The notes under the pieces were generated by a model. It did no database searches. It had not been told where the DNA came from and was given only the letters and a program-made list of their open reading frames with translations. A stretch of DNA of 39,397 nucleotides from Anaerolineaceae bacterium (GTDB lineage Bacteria; Chloroflexota; Anaerolineae; Promineifilales; Promineifilaceae), in assembly GCA_002699125.1 (NCBI GenBank), contig PABI01000059.1:1-39397 (forward strand), given 5' to 3'. Of this stretch, positions 8,080 to 17,000 are shown in pieces. Numbering within the stretch: position 1 is the first letter of the stretch; every line of letters starts with the position of its first letter. Position numbers and translations under genes: made by a program.

Positions 8080-8277
8080 TCACTTGGGTAACATTTGTGT
8101 ATCAAGGAATTTGTCTAGCCAAATGGCCACAGCACAGCCTAAGGAAAGAGCCGTGAAAAATGTATAGGTAGTCCCATACTCTTCCAAGGTTGTGCCGATC
8201 AGCTCGACAATTACAACCGTTAAACCGAACCCGACCAATAACGAAATGACACCAACTCCTAATCGCTTCACCAACAT
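8080..8277 (-). CDS. Small two-span membrane protein, unknown function
   Basis: This 65-residue protein has two predicted membrane segments, about residues 6-28 and 36-55, joined by a short acidic loop (TTLEEYGTT). I do not recognise a family. I accept it as real because the ATG at 8277 is preceded by TTGGAGGC at 9 bases, and a good terminator follows on the same strand. It is downstream of the response regulator at 8401 on the same strand, with a gap of 123 bases, so the two could be co-transcribed. A 96-codon frame overlapping it (8102-8392) has no such start signal and I discard it. Confidence 0.65.
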   Translation of the reverse strand: MLVKRLGVGVISLLVGFGLTVVIVELIGTTLEEYGTTYTFFTALSLGCAVAIWLDKFLDTQMLPK

Positions 8278-8400
8278 ACGAATTTGCCTCCAAAAATAAT
8301 AGCAAATAAACTGTTTGCCAATGCCTTCTTGTGTTTTTTATCACAAACCTTGTGAATCGGCAATGAAAAACAACTGGCTTTCTCTTCCTCAAGCTATGCC

Positions 8401-8820
8401 CTAAACATCTTCATCAAACTGAACCAACGCATCTTTAACGTGCTGTGTTAGCTCTTCTGGTGAGATGGGTTTGGTCAGGTAAATGGTGGCTCCGGCGCGC
8501 AGCCCTTTGTTAATGCTGTCCAGGTCTGTTTTGGCACTGAGCATGATGATGGGTAATTCGGCCGTAGCCGGTTCGCTGCGCAGCTTTTCACAAACGGCAA
8601 ACCCATCCATCCCCGGCATCATCACATCCAGCAAAATTACATCCGGCTGATTCTTGCGCACCTTTTCCAGCGCATCAAAGCCATCTTCTGCTTCTGAGAC
8701 GTGGAAACCGGCTCGAACCAACATCAAGCGCAGCAGCGTACGCGCCATCGGTTCATCATCAACAATAAGAACCGACTGGTGAGTGTTGTCTCCGGAGGAT
8801 GGGTTAAATTGTCGCGCCAA
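8401..8820 (-). CDS. Single-domain response regulator
   Basis: This 139-residue protein is one receiver domain after a 14-residue tail. The acidic pair is in IVDDEP, the phospho-acceptor Asp in LLDVMMPGMDGF, the switch Ser in IIMLSAK and the conserved Lys in YLTKPIS. No output domain is present, so it must act through protein contacts. The start is TTG at 8820, preceded by GCAGGTAATTAATT. It resembles the receiver at 24325 closely (shared LLRLxLxRAGF and DVMMPxMDGFAVCE), so the two look like paralogues. The histidine kinase at 3738-4994 is a possible partner, by inference. Confidence 0.93.
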   Translation of the reverse strand: MARQFNPSSGDNTHQSVLIVDDEPMARTLLRLMLVRAGFHVSEAEDGFDALEKVRKNQPDVILLDVMMPGMDGFAVCEKLRSEPATAELPIIMLSAKTDLDSINKGLRAGATIYLTKPISPEELTQHVKDALVQFDEDV

Positions 8821-8951
8821 AATTAATTACCTGCTTTATCAACCAAATTCTTGCAAACCAACGATGGGCAGTGAATAGGGCCAGTTGATTATGCATTTAT
8901 TGTAAACTATTCTATTTTTCCAGCAAAGGAGTTCAGGAAAATAAAACGGGA

Positions 8952-9797
8952 TCAATCTGGCAATCTGTCTAAAGGAAGCGAAATTGTCATTCCTTCACGA
9001 GTCAGAATGGTCCGTGGAAAAATGGAACGGGCCTGTATGAGAATGTCATCCAGTTCATCGTCTGTTAGGTCGGGGGAATAATGGAAGAGTCCCAAGCATT
9101 TAACGCGCGCCTCAATGGCTGCTTGCACCGCCTCTTGCCAGGCGCTGTGACCATACTCTTTAAATTTTTTTCGTTCGGCAATGGTAGAAAAATGTGAGTC
9201 GTGTACCAGCAAATCGGCCCCTTCGGCCAACCGCAATAAATTGGGATCAAAACCATCATCGTAATGGGTCACATCGCTGCAATAAACAAAAGTATACCCA
9301 TCATTTTCAATCCGAAATCCGAGGCAGCCGCCAGGGTGATTTAAATCGGCGACTGTCACCCGGGTATTATTGCCAATGATAATTGTTTCGCCATCCTGCA
9401 CCTCTTTCACAATAAGATCGGCCGGCAATGATTTATAGGCAAAAGGGAGATATGGCTCAATAAATTGCCCGGCCATAGTTTCTTCCAGCTGTTTGCCTAC
9501 GCGCCGTTTACCCACCAAAACAAACCGGTTATTACGGCCGAAAATCGGTGCAAAAAAGGGGAAACCTTGAATATGGTCCCAGTGTGTATGGCTGATGAGG
9601 ATACTGCCAACGATGCGCTCATGGTTGTTTTTGACGAGTTCTTTGCCCAGACGACGAATGCCAGAACCCGCATCAATGATGATAAGCTGATCATCTGTAG
9701 TGCGCAGCTCTACACAAGAGGTATTGCCCCCAACTCGAATTGTTTCTGGACCAGGTGTCGGTATGGTGCCTCGTACCCCCCAAAATCTAATTTGCAA
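8952..9797 (-). CDS. MBL-fold metallohydrolase (PhnP/RNase Z-like)
   Basis: This 281-residue protein has a complete metallo-beta-lactamase fold. The N-terminus RFWGVRGTIPTPG and the GGNTSC stretch are typical of the MBL group related to cyclic phosphodiesterases. The metal motif is SHTHWDHIQGFP (H-x-H-x-D-H), and further ligands are likely in NHPGG, YCSDVTHYDD and LVHDSHFS. The substrate is probably a phosphodiester, but it cannot be assigned. The start is TTG at 9797, preceded by GAGGATGAC. It lies between two single-domain response regulators on the same strand, which suggests a signalling role; this is inference only. Confidence 0.9.
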   Translation of the reverse strand: MQIRFWGVRGTIPTPGPETIRVGGNTSCVELRTTDDQLIIIDAGSGIRRLGKELVKNNHERIVGSILISHTHWDHIQGFPFFAPIFGRNNRFVLVGKRRVGKQLEETMAGQFIEPYLPFAYKSLPADLIVKEVQDGETIIIGNNTRVTVADLNHPGGCLGFRIENDGYTFVYCSDVTHYDDGFDPNLLRLAEGADLLVHDSHFSTIAERKKFKEYGHSAWQEAVQAAIEARVKCLGLFHYSPDLTDDELDDILIQARSIFPRTILTREGMTISLPLDRLPD

Positions 9798-9861
9798 GTC
9801 ATCCTCTTTTTATCTATCTTTTTGACAATAAACTATATAACGGTTCTGAAAATGTGCCAGA

Positions 9862-9898
9862 ATAGAAAAAAAGCCCATCTGCGTTGCAGGTGGGCTTT
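9862..9898 (-). terminator. Rho-independent terminator of the 9921 response regulator
   Basis: A 13-bp stem pairs 9870-9882 with 9886-9898 (one G-U) around a 3-base loop. On the minus strand it is followed by TTTTTTCTATT. It lies 22 bases beyond the stop codon of the minus-strand receiver gene. Confidence 0.85.
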
Positions 9899-9920
9899 GT
9901 TGAGGGCAATTAATTGGGAA

Positions 9921-10331
9921 TTAGGAACTGACTTCTTGCTGGGTTTTGGCTTTACTATTAATGACGCGCTCTACACTGTCTAGCAGCTCTTGGGGGCCAA
10001 AGGGTTTGGTAATGTAATCATCTACCCGAGCAATATGCAATCCTAAAACACGATCGATGCTTTGTGCTTTGGCGGTGACCACAATGACGGGAATATCGCG
10101 CATCTCTTCAGAAGCCTTCATTTTTTGATACACTTCCCAACCGTCCATTTCGGGCATCATCAAATCGAGCAGAACGAGGTCTGGCTGAATTTCGCTGATC
10201 TTGGACAAGCCTTCATGACCGCCGACGGCTCCGGTCACGTCGAACTTGTTGCGGCCCAAAATGAGCTTGACCAATTCGATCATTTCTAATTCATCTTCGA
10301 TGCAAACTACTTTTTTTGGTTCGTCTGCCAT
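9921..10331 (-). CDS. Single-domain response regulator
   Basis: This 136-residue receiver has all key residues: acidic residues in CIEDELEM, the phospho-acceptor Asp in LLDLMMPEMDGW, Thr in VVTAKAQ and Lys in YITKPFGP. It has no output domain; a 15-residue polar tail follows the receiver. ATG 10331 is preceded by AAGGAAA. It has its own terminator and is divergent from the T-box operon. It differs clearly from the receivers at 8401 and 24325 and is more like PilH/CheY-type stand-alone receivers. Its partner kinase is not identifiable here. Confidence 0.93.
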   Translation of the reverse strand: MADEPKKVVCIEDELEMIELVKLILGRNKFDVTGAVGGHEGLSKISEIQPDLVLLDLMMPEMDGWEVYQKMKASEEMRDIPVIVVTAKAQSIDRVLGLHIARVDDYITKPFGPQELLDSVERVINSKAKTQQEVSS

Positions 10332-10614
10332 TACGTATTTCCTTAATCAGTCATTGCTTGCAAAAATTTTTCAGTAAACTCAACTTGTGATTATCAGATC
10401 GACGAATTTTTGGAGTTTACGAATTCTGTGACTGTCTAAAGGGTATCACAAGCCAGAATGGTTGTCTACACATTATCAAGCCTAACCATGATACATATGA
10501 ACTATTTTGCAGGCTGATTTGTTGAATGTTCTCACAATCAGGTAGAGGTACTTTAATCTAAATTGCGTGTGTGATCTATATGATAAGAGTACGGGGGAGG
10601 CTTGGTATGATTGT
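10332..10614. other. Intergenic region between divergent genes
   Basis: This AT-rich stretch must hold the minus-strand promoter of the response regulator. I see no convincing gene, repeat or further structured RNA in it. Confidence 0.5.
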
Positions 10615-10643
10615 TTGACAGGAAACGGCCGTTTTGGCATAAT
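10615..10643 (+). promoter_or_regulatory. Near-consensus sigma-70-type promoter of the T-box operon
   Basis: The -35 box TTGACA (10615-10620) and the -10 box CATAAT (10638-10643) are 17 bases apart. The expected start is near 10650, just before the T-box leader. The spacer contains an AACGGCCGTT palindrome (10624-10633). Confidence 0.8.
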
Positions 10644-10649
10644 CTCCCC

Positions 10650-10998
10650 ACTTAAAAATAGACAGGCGTTGATGGAGACGAGTAACTTTTGAGGCTGAGT
10701 CGAGCGAACCTGAGTTGGTGGAAGTCAGGTCCAGATAAGAAAGTGAAAATCCCTCCGGAGCTTCTGACTGAACGGCCGGTGATCGGTAAACGGTAGGTCA
10801 GTAATCGGTAATCAGTTAAAAACCGATTATGGAATACCGATAACCGATTACGGAAACAAGTAGGCTCAGACGGATTCATCCCACGTTAGCGGGAGTGCAG
10901 CCATTCTCAGGTGGCTGATTAAGTGTCTGGCAAGTGCCAGGAACTTGGGTGGTACCGCGGAGACAATGCGCCTTCGTCCCAACAGTGGGATGATGGCG
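10650..10998 (+). promoter_or_regulatory. T-box riboswitch leader, probable Ile specifier
   Basis: The leader has T-box hallmarks. The Stem I 5' strand shows GATGGAGACGAGTA (10671-10684). The distal hairpin pairs CCTGA with TCAGG (10709-10729) around a GGTGGAAG loop. The 3' strand of Stem I reads GTGAAAATCCCTCCGGAGC, where AUC (10749-10751) is in the specifier position. The T-box sequence GGGTGGTACCGCGG (10947-10960) is nearly perfect, and its UGGU can pair with the ACCA end of uncharged tRNA. A terminator follows at 10969. AUC would mean isoleucine, matching ileS in this operon; a GCN alanine codon for the first gene, alaX, is not seen there. The region between Stem I and the antiterminator contains a repeat (10776-10853). 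Confidence 0.88.
10776..10853 (+). repeat. Heptamer-type inverted repeat inside the T-box leader
   Basis: Units such as GATCGGT, AATCGGT and AATCAGT (10781-10815) are followed by complementary units CCGATAA and CCGATTA (10837-10850). The two halves can form a long imperfect hairpin. The unit CCGATTA/CCGATAA is also found in the coding repeat at 32799. It occupies the Stem II/III part of the leader. Confidence 0.65.
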
Positions 10999-11008
10999 TT
11001 TTTTGTTT
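10969..11008 (+). terminator. T-box regulated terminator
   Basis: CGCCTTCGTCCCA (10969 onward) pairs with TGGGATGATGGCG (to 10998), with a U-U-type mismatch and a G-U pair. It is followed by TTTTTTGTTTT. It starts 9 bases after the T-box motif, so antiterminator formation with uncharged tRNA would exclude it. Confidence 0.88.
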
Positions 11009-11130
11009 TCTGTGTAAAAGTCGATGTTTTGCTTTGGGGCCATCTTACATTTGGCTTTTACTTTGGCAAATCACAAGAAACCTTGCTTTCTCGTTCAAAA
11101 GCATAACTGTGATTTGCTTGGAGGCTGATG

Positions 11131-11838
11131 ATGACGGAAATGTTGTATTTAACGGATGCGTATCTGCAGAATTTTGAAGCGATGGTCACGGCCGTTACCG
11201 ATGATGGCGTCGTACTTGATAAAACCGCTTTTTACCCTGGCGGCGGTGGTCAGCCCAACGACGTGGGCACCCTGGCCGCCGGTGAGCAGACCTGGAACGT
11301 GACAAAGGTGAAAAAAGTGGGTGGCGATGTTGTGCATTTTGTTGAGGGTGAACCGCCGGCGGTGGGTACGGCCGTAACCGGCCAGCTCGATTGGGAGCGA
11401 CGCTACCAGCTCATGCGTACCCACACAGCGATGCATATCTTGTGCGGTGTGGTCTGGCGTGATTACGGTGCCTCGGTGACCGGTGGCAACATGGACCCGC
11501 TGAAGGGGCGCATGGATTTTGAGTTTGAGACGATGCAGCAGGAGTTGGTGGCGGAGATTGAAACGGCCGTCAACAAAGAGGTCGAAGCCGCCCGCGATAC
11601 CCGCGTACAAATTCTGCCCCGCGAAGAAGCATTCCAGATTCCTGACTTGATCCGCACCAAGATCAATTTGCTGCCGGAAGGGATCAGCGAAGTGCGCACC
11701 GTGGAGCTGGTTGGGCTAGATTTGCAGGCGGACGGCGGCACGCATGTGAAGAACACCAGCGAAGTCGGCCGTATGCGCATCACCGATTACAAAAGCAAGG
11801 GTAAGATCAACAAGCGCATCTACGTAGAATTGGATTAA
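11131..11838 (+). CDS. alaX: Alanyl-tRNA editing protein AlaX
   Basis: This 235-residue protein is a free-standing editing domain that hydrolyses Ser- or Gly-tRNA(Ala), corresponding to AlaX of medium size. It has FYPGGGGQPNDVG near the N-terminus, the zinc motif H-x3-H in RTHTAMHILCG, and the second metal site in QADGGTHVKNTSEVG. The Cys of the full AlaRS motif is Asp here, as in many AlaX proteins. I choose ATG 11131 because GGAGG ends 6 bases before it; ATG 11128 and 11140 are also in frame. It is the first gene after the T-box leader. Its control by an apparently Ile-specific T-box is odd for an alanine-editing enzyme. Confidence 0.93.
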   Translation: MTEMLYLTDAYLQNFEAMVTAVTDDGVVLDKTAFYPGGGGQPNDVGTLAAGEQTWNVTKVKKVGGDVVHFVEGEPPAVGTAVTGQLDWERRYQLMRTHTAMHILCGVVWRDYGASVTGGNMDPLKGRMDFEFETMQQELVAEIETAVNKEVEAARDTRVQILPREEAFQIPDLIRTKINLLPEGISEVRTVELVGLDLQADGGTHVKNTSEVGRMRITDYKSKGKINKRIYVELD

Positions 11839-11849
11839 TCTAGCGGAGA

Positions 11850-11910
11850 CTACAACGAATGGCAGAAATTAACGAATGAAAAATTCGTTGATTCCTCAAA
11901 TTCGTTGTAG
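11850..11910. repeat. Inverted repeat between alaX and the next gene
   Basis: CTACAACGAAT (11850-11860) pairs with ATTCGTTGTAG (11900-11910), and a nested AACGAAT/ATTCGTT pair lies inside. An ATG at 11876 falls in this repeat, which makes it a poor start-codon candidate for the downstream gene. Confidence 0.7.
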
Positions 11911-11923
11911 CCATGGTTTTGAA

Positions 11924-12616
11924 ATGAGATTTATTGTTAAGGAGCAGGATTACGAGAAGCCAATCGGTGCCGGGCTGATGCGCTATGAGCTGGATGGCGT
12001 GCCGACCGGTGCCGTGGAGCATTGGCGGCTGACCCAGGCCACCGAAGGCTACGAGGTGCTGCGTGTGGATTTGGATGCGCGTGAGGCGGCTTCGGGGCAT
12101 TCGTATCTGTACCATTTGGTGCGGCAGGCGGACGGCGCGCCGGAGCGGTTGGCCTACCGCTTTTGGGGCGATGGCTTGCAGGTTGAGGGTACGCTGCTTT
12201 TTTCAGAGACGAATATTACAGGGACACGGGCGGTAAACGGCCGTACCTACCATGAGGACCTCGACATCGAACCGGGCACAATTTTCTGGTTTCCCTCGGC
12301 GATTGGCCTGGGATTGGCGTTAAAAGCGAAAAAGGTGACGGGGAATACGGCCGTTACCCTCAACGGCAAAATCGGCGGCGAGGACACGCTGGCCTTGCAG
12401 CAAGTCTCGGTAGACGTGTTTTTTATGATTACCGACACCAAACCGATGGAAGTGGCGGGCAAGACGCTGGAAACCGTGCCCACGATGGTGCGCTGGAACG
12501 ACAACCAACGCATCGTCGTGCGCGACGAAAACTACTGGCCCGTCGCCATGCAGCGGCCCAGCTATGCTGATGGCAAACTGCTGTCGGCAACTGAATCTCG
12601 GTACATTTGGTATTAG
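11924..12616 (+). CDS. Uncharacterised beta-rich protein
   Basis: This protein of about 230 residues has no domain I recognise. It is soluble, with no signal peptide or membrane span, and rich in alternating hydrophobic residues that suggest a beta-barrel or beta-sandwich. It contains a GTIFWFPSAIGLGLAL segment in the middle. The frame can start at ATG 11876, but that codon sits in an inverted repeat and the first 16 residues look unrelated to the rest, so I prefer ATG 11924; neither has a good ribosome binding site. It lies between alaX and the AlbA_2 gene with spacing of only 12 bases to the latter, so it is probably part of the T-box operon. Three ACGGCCGT-type palindromes in and near it match the host genome signature. 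Confidence 0.72.
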   Translation: MRFIVKEQDYEKPIGAGLMRYELDGVPTGAVEHWRLTQATEGYEVLRVDLDAREAASGHSYLYHLVRQADGAPERLAYRFWGDGLQVEGTLLFSETNITGTRAVNGRTYHEDLDIEPGTIFWFPSAIGLGLALKAKKVTGNTAVTLNGKIGGEDTLALQQVSVDVFFMITDTKPMEVAGKTLETVPTMVRWNDNQRIVVRDENYWPVAMQRPSYADGKLLSATESRYIWY

Positions 12617-12628
12617 CAGAGGTGAATT

Positions 12629-13891
12629 ATGACTGCTCTATTTACGAAACCTATTGAGAATTTGGTTATAACAGATATCGAAAGGTTAATAGAAGAGGGC
12701 TATCCAGAAGGAACCTATGTTGAATACAAACGGGAACTTCCTAGCAGAAGACCCAACGGTGATCCTTGGTTAGAGGGTAGTTCAAGCATTAGCGATTATG
12801 CTCGGAATCAAATCTTAGAAGAAGTTGTTGCTTTTGCTAATGGTCAAGGCGGGAACTTGATACTTGGATTAGCAGAGAGTGATGAAAAGCCACCAAGAGC
12901 GGCTGCAATTTCACCTCTTCCAAGATGTGCAGAACTAGCAGAAAAGATTAGGTTGCAGGCTAGAGATTGTATTAGCCCAAAGTTACCTTTGCTTAAAACA
13001 AAGGAAATAGTGGTAGATGACATGGGTGCTGGTTTGGTCGTAATTAATGTGCCTCAATCAAGAGCAGCGCCTCATCGATTGGAACATAATGCACACTGTT
13101 ATTTGAGGCGAAATGATCGCAGTGAGAAAATGACGATGCGAGAAATTCAGGAATTAACAATTCAAAGATCAAATTTCCTAGAGGAAGTTGATAATAAATT
13201 CGTAAAGAGCCATGAAAAGTTTCAGAGACTATTAAAAAATAATTTTGGTGGTAGTTCTGCTCAGGGAATACGTGTAACTTTGATTCCAGTTTCTTCCGAG
13301 ATATGGGTAAATCGCGTTTACGGATATCCAGAGTTTGAGCCACTCAAAGAAACAGAAAACATTCTCCTCGACAATTCGCGAAAATCTTTAAATCTCTTTA
13401 ACCAGTTTCCGGTTAGTGCAAACAAACCTCTTCTTAGAGGAGCTCAGTATATGGGCGGTCAGAGGGATAGATATCAAATTTCTCAAGAAGTATATTGTGA
13501 TGGAACTATTGAATTTTTCTTCACCACAAAGTGGGAAATAGACGGATTGTGGAACAGAATATATCCGGAATGGGTATACAGCTTATTGATTAATGCCGTT
13601 AAGACAGCGTTCAGATTTAGGGAGGAGGCTGGATTTTCGGAGGTAGAGTATGGATTGGAAGTTGAGATTAACGCTACGGTGAGCTCATGTAGGATAAACT
13701 CTTTTACACCTGATGATGAAAAGTTCACCTTTAACAATAATCCTATTGTTTTTCCGAGGCTTAGCATAGGGTCTAAGAATGAGTTAAGGGAAATTATAGA
13801 GGTGTTTCACAGAGATTTATGGGATTCCGCTGGAGTTATGCGGTATCCAAATTTTGAACTTGAGATTTCAGAGGAGGTTGGAAATGAATAA
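12629..13891 (+). CDS. AlbA_2 (Schlafen-type) domain protein
   Basis: This 420-residue protein has an N-terminal AlbA_2 domain (about residues 12-165), shown by TYVEYKREL, EEVVAFANGQGGNLILGLAE, ISPKLPLL and CYLRRNDRSEKM. The domain was once called divergent AAA-4 and is related to the Schlafen nucleic-acid-binding core. The remaining 250 residues have no family I recognise. The start has a strong AGAGGTGA site. Its DNA is visibly AT-richer than its neighbours and contains no CGGCCG core; this is the longest such gap in the window (12353-13953). Both facts suggest acquisition by transfer. Schlafen relatives bind or cut RNA, including tRNA in vertebrates, so an RNA-directed role next to tRNA-charging genes is conceivable but unproven. 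Confidence 0.82.
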   Translation: MTALFTKPIENLVITDIERLIEEGYPEGTYVEYKRELPSRRPNGDPWLEGSSSISDYARNQILEEVVAFANGQGGNLILGLAESDEKPPRAAAISPLPRCAELAEKIRLQARDCISPKLPLLKTKEIVVDDMGAGLVVINVPQSRAAPHRLEHNAHCYLRRNDRSEKMTMREIQELTIQRSNFLEEVDNKFVKSHEKFQRLLKNNFGGSSAQGIRVTLIPVSSEIWVNRVYGYPEFEPLKETENILLDNSRKSLNLFNQFPVSANKPLLRGAQYMGGQRDRYQISQEVYCDGTIEFFFTTKWEIDGLWNRIYPEWVYSLLINAVKTAFRFREEAGFSEVEYGLEVEINATVSSCRINSFTPDDEKFTFNNNPIVFPRLSIGSKNELREIIEVFHRDLWDSAGVMRYPNFELEISEEVGNE

Positions 13892-14002
13892 TGTCTGCAA
13901 TTTCAAGCAAATATTTGGTGTGGCTACTTGGTGGCGAATTACTGGCCCCGACACGGCCGTTCCTCACCACATCCCTGCCACGTCGTCGTCGGGTACCCAG
14001 TT

Positions 14003-14044
14003 CATTAACCATTTACCATTAAAAATTAACCATTAACCATTTGG
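14003..14044 (+). repeat. Heptamer tandem repeat before ileS, six units
   Basis: Six consecutive 7-base units run from 14003 to 14044, of the type CATTAAC/CATTTAC, with one changed unit (AATTAAC). The last unit is CATTTGG, and its GG begins the ileS ribosome binding site TTTGGAGC, 7 bases before ATG 14054. Confidence 0.85.
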
Positions 14045-14053
14045 AGCAATCTC

Positions 14054-17000
14054 ATGTCTTTCAAAGACGTTTCCAACAAAGTAGACTTTGTTGAACAAGA
14101 ACGCGAAGTCCTGAAATTTTGGCAAGAAACCGATGCTTTCAACGAGCTGCGCCGCCTGCGAGCCCAAAGTGGCAAGCGGTTCAGCTTTATCGACGGCCCT
14201 ATCACCGCCAACAACCCGATGGGCGTGCACCACGCCTGGGGCCGCACCTACAAAGATCTGTACCAACGCTACCACGCCATGCAGGGCAAAAACCTGCGCT
14301 GGCAAAACGGCTTCGACTGCCAAGGCCTGTGGGTCGAAGTCGAGGTAGAAAAAGAGCTGGGCTTCAAAACCAAGCGTGACATCGAAGCGTTTGGCCTGGA
14401 AAACTTTGTCAAGCTGTGTAAGGCGCGGGTGCTGCACTATGCGGCCGTTCAAACCGAACAGTCCATCCGTCTGGGCTACTGGATGGATTGGAACAGCCCG
14501 GACGAACTGCGCCGCCTCAGTGCCCTCATGAAGGAAGACCCGCAGCAAGAAGTAACCATCCAGGGTGCGACTGGACCGATCACCGGCACCGTGGAGCAAG
14601 TGGTGGGCATGTTGGGGCTGGTAGAAGTCGGCGGCTCCTACTTCACCTTTAGTGACGAAAACAACTACATGATCTGGCGCTTCCTCAAAATGTGCCGCGA
14701 CAACGGCTGGCTCTACAAAGGCCGTGACGTGATGCCCTGGTGCGCCCGCTGCGGCACCGGCATCAGCCAGCACGAAATCGTCACCGATGGCTACTTTGAA
14801 GTGACGCATGATTCCGTGTACGTAAAGTTCCCGCTGCTGGACCGTGAGAACGAAGCGCTGCTGGTCTGGACCACCACACCGTGGACGCTAACCAGCAACG
14901 TGGCTGCGGCCGTTGGGCCAGAGCTGGATTACGTCAAAGTGCAGCATGAAGATGGCTGGACTTATTATCTGGCCGAAGAAGCGGCCAAAGAGACGCTCAT
15001 CGGCAAGTACGAAGTGGTAGGCAAGTTGAAGGGCGAAGAACTCGTCGGCTGGAATTATCGCGGGCCGTTTGATGAGCTGCCCGCCGCCATGACGGCATTT
15101 ACGGAGGCAAGCGAACCAGGCGGTTCGCCCTATACCCACCGCGTCATCCCCTGGAAAGAGGTTGGTGCCGATGAAGGAACGGGCATTGTGCACATCGCGC
15201 CGGGCTGTGGTGCTGAGGACTTCCAGCTCAGCAAGGAAAACGATCTGCCGATCATCGCGCCGCTGAACGAAAACGGCGTCTACATCGACGGCTTTGCCTG
15301 GCTGACCGGCCAGCATTCGCAGGAGGTGGCCGAGGCAATCTTTGAAAATTTGCGCGAAAAAGATTTGTATTACCGCAAGCAGCGTTACGCGCACCGCTAC
15401 CCGCACTGCTGGCGCTGCGGCACGGAGCTGGTTTACCGTCTGGTGGATGAGTGGTTTATCAGCATGGGCAAGCTGTACGACAAGCCGCGTGAAGAAGTGA
15501 CGGCCAAAGAAAAGGCGCGCAGCCTGCGCTACCAAATCATGGATCGCGTGGAAAAAATCAACTGGTATCCCAGCTTTGGCTACGACCGGGAAATGGACTG
15601 GCTGCGCAACATGCATGACTGGATGATCTCCAAAAAGCGGTACTGGGGTCTGGCGCTGCCCATCTGGGAATGTGAGGAATGCAGCCACTTCACCGTCGTG
15701 GGTGACGAAGATGAGCTGGAAGAGCGCGCTGTGGAAGGCTGGGAGCAGTTTGAGGGGCACACGCCGCATCGGCCGTACATCGACGCAGTCAAGATCGCCT
15801 GCCCCGAATGCGGCGGCAAGGTGAGCCGCATCAAAGACGTGGGCAACCCGTGGCTGGACGCAGGCATCGTCGCCTTCAGCACGCTGGGCTACCGGCACCA
15901 TCCCGAGTATTGGGAGAAATGGTACCCGGCGGACTGGATCAGCGAATCGTTCCCCGGCCAGTTCCGCAACTGGTTCTACAGCCTGCTGGCGCAAAGCACC
16001 GTTCTGGGCGACGAGCCGCCATTCCTGAACCTGTTTGGCTACTCCACGCTGCTCGCCGAAGACGGCCGTGAGATGCACAAATCGTGGGGCAACTCCATCG
16101 AATTTAACGAAGCGGCCGAGAAAATGGGCGCAGACACGATGCGCTGGCTGTACGCGAGCTGCAAGCCGGAGCAAAATCTGCTGTTTGGCTACCACGTCGG
16201 CGACGAGACGCGCCGCCGCTTTCTCATCCCGCTGTGGAACGTGTATTCGTTTTTGGTGACGTATGCCAATCTGGACAACTGGAAGCCAGAGGCTGGCGAG
16301 TGGCGAGTGGCGAGTGATCAAACTAATCTCCAATCTCCCAACCATGCTCACGCGGAATTAGATAGCTGGATTTTGGCACGGGTGGATGAAACGGCCGTTT
16401 CCGTCTGCGCCTCCCTCGATAAATACGACGCCGAAAAAGCCACCCAAACGCTGGAAGCCCTGCTGGACGATCTAAGCAACTGGTACGTGCGCCGCAGCCG
16501 CCGCCGCTTCTGGAAAAGCGAAGCCGATGCCGACAAAAACGCCGCTTACCGCACGCTTTACCAGGTGATGGTTAAATTCATCCGCCTGTTGGCTCCCTTC
16601 ATCCCCTTCACCACGGAGGCGATGTACCAAAACCTGGTGCGCCGCGTCGATGAAAATGCGCCGCTGAGCGTGCATCATACGCTTTACCCGGAAGCCGACG
16701 CGGATGCACTGGATCGTCGCCTGCTGGACAAGATGGGATTGGCCATCACCGCTGCCAGCCTGGGGCGCTCAGCACGCAGTTCGGAAGACATCAAGCTGCG
16801 CCAGCCGCTGGCCAAGGCGCGGATCAATGTCGCCAGCCAGCAGGCGCAGGACGACCTGCAAGCGCTGGCCGACGTGTTGGCCGAAGAGATCAACGTCAAG
16901 GAAATTGAAGTGGTCTCCGAGGTGGGCGAGTTGGTGAACTACAAGCTGATGCCCAACAATCGGGTTTTGGGGCCGAAGTTTGGCTCCGACTTCCCCAAGG

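Noticed and set aside
8102..8392. A 96-codon frame overlapping the small membrane protein gene
   Set aside because: It has no start signal and overlaps a frame with a strong GGAGG site and two clear membrane spans.
10652..10879. Open frames in the T-box leader (10652-10879 minus, 10923-11177 plus)
   Set aside because: The sequence is explained by T-box structure and repeats; the frames show no family features.
11128..11838. Reading the T-box as alanine-specific because alaX is the first gene
   Set aside because: I find no GCN codon in the specifier position; AUC fits better and ileS is in the same operon.
6390..14044. CRISPR array as explanation for the tandem repeats
   Set aside because: Units are 7 bases with no spacers and no cas genes are present.
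14888..16351. A 487-codon open frame on the minus strand opposite ileS
   Set aside because: It is fully inside ileS, has no family motif and reflects strand-shadow codon use in GC-rich DNA.
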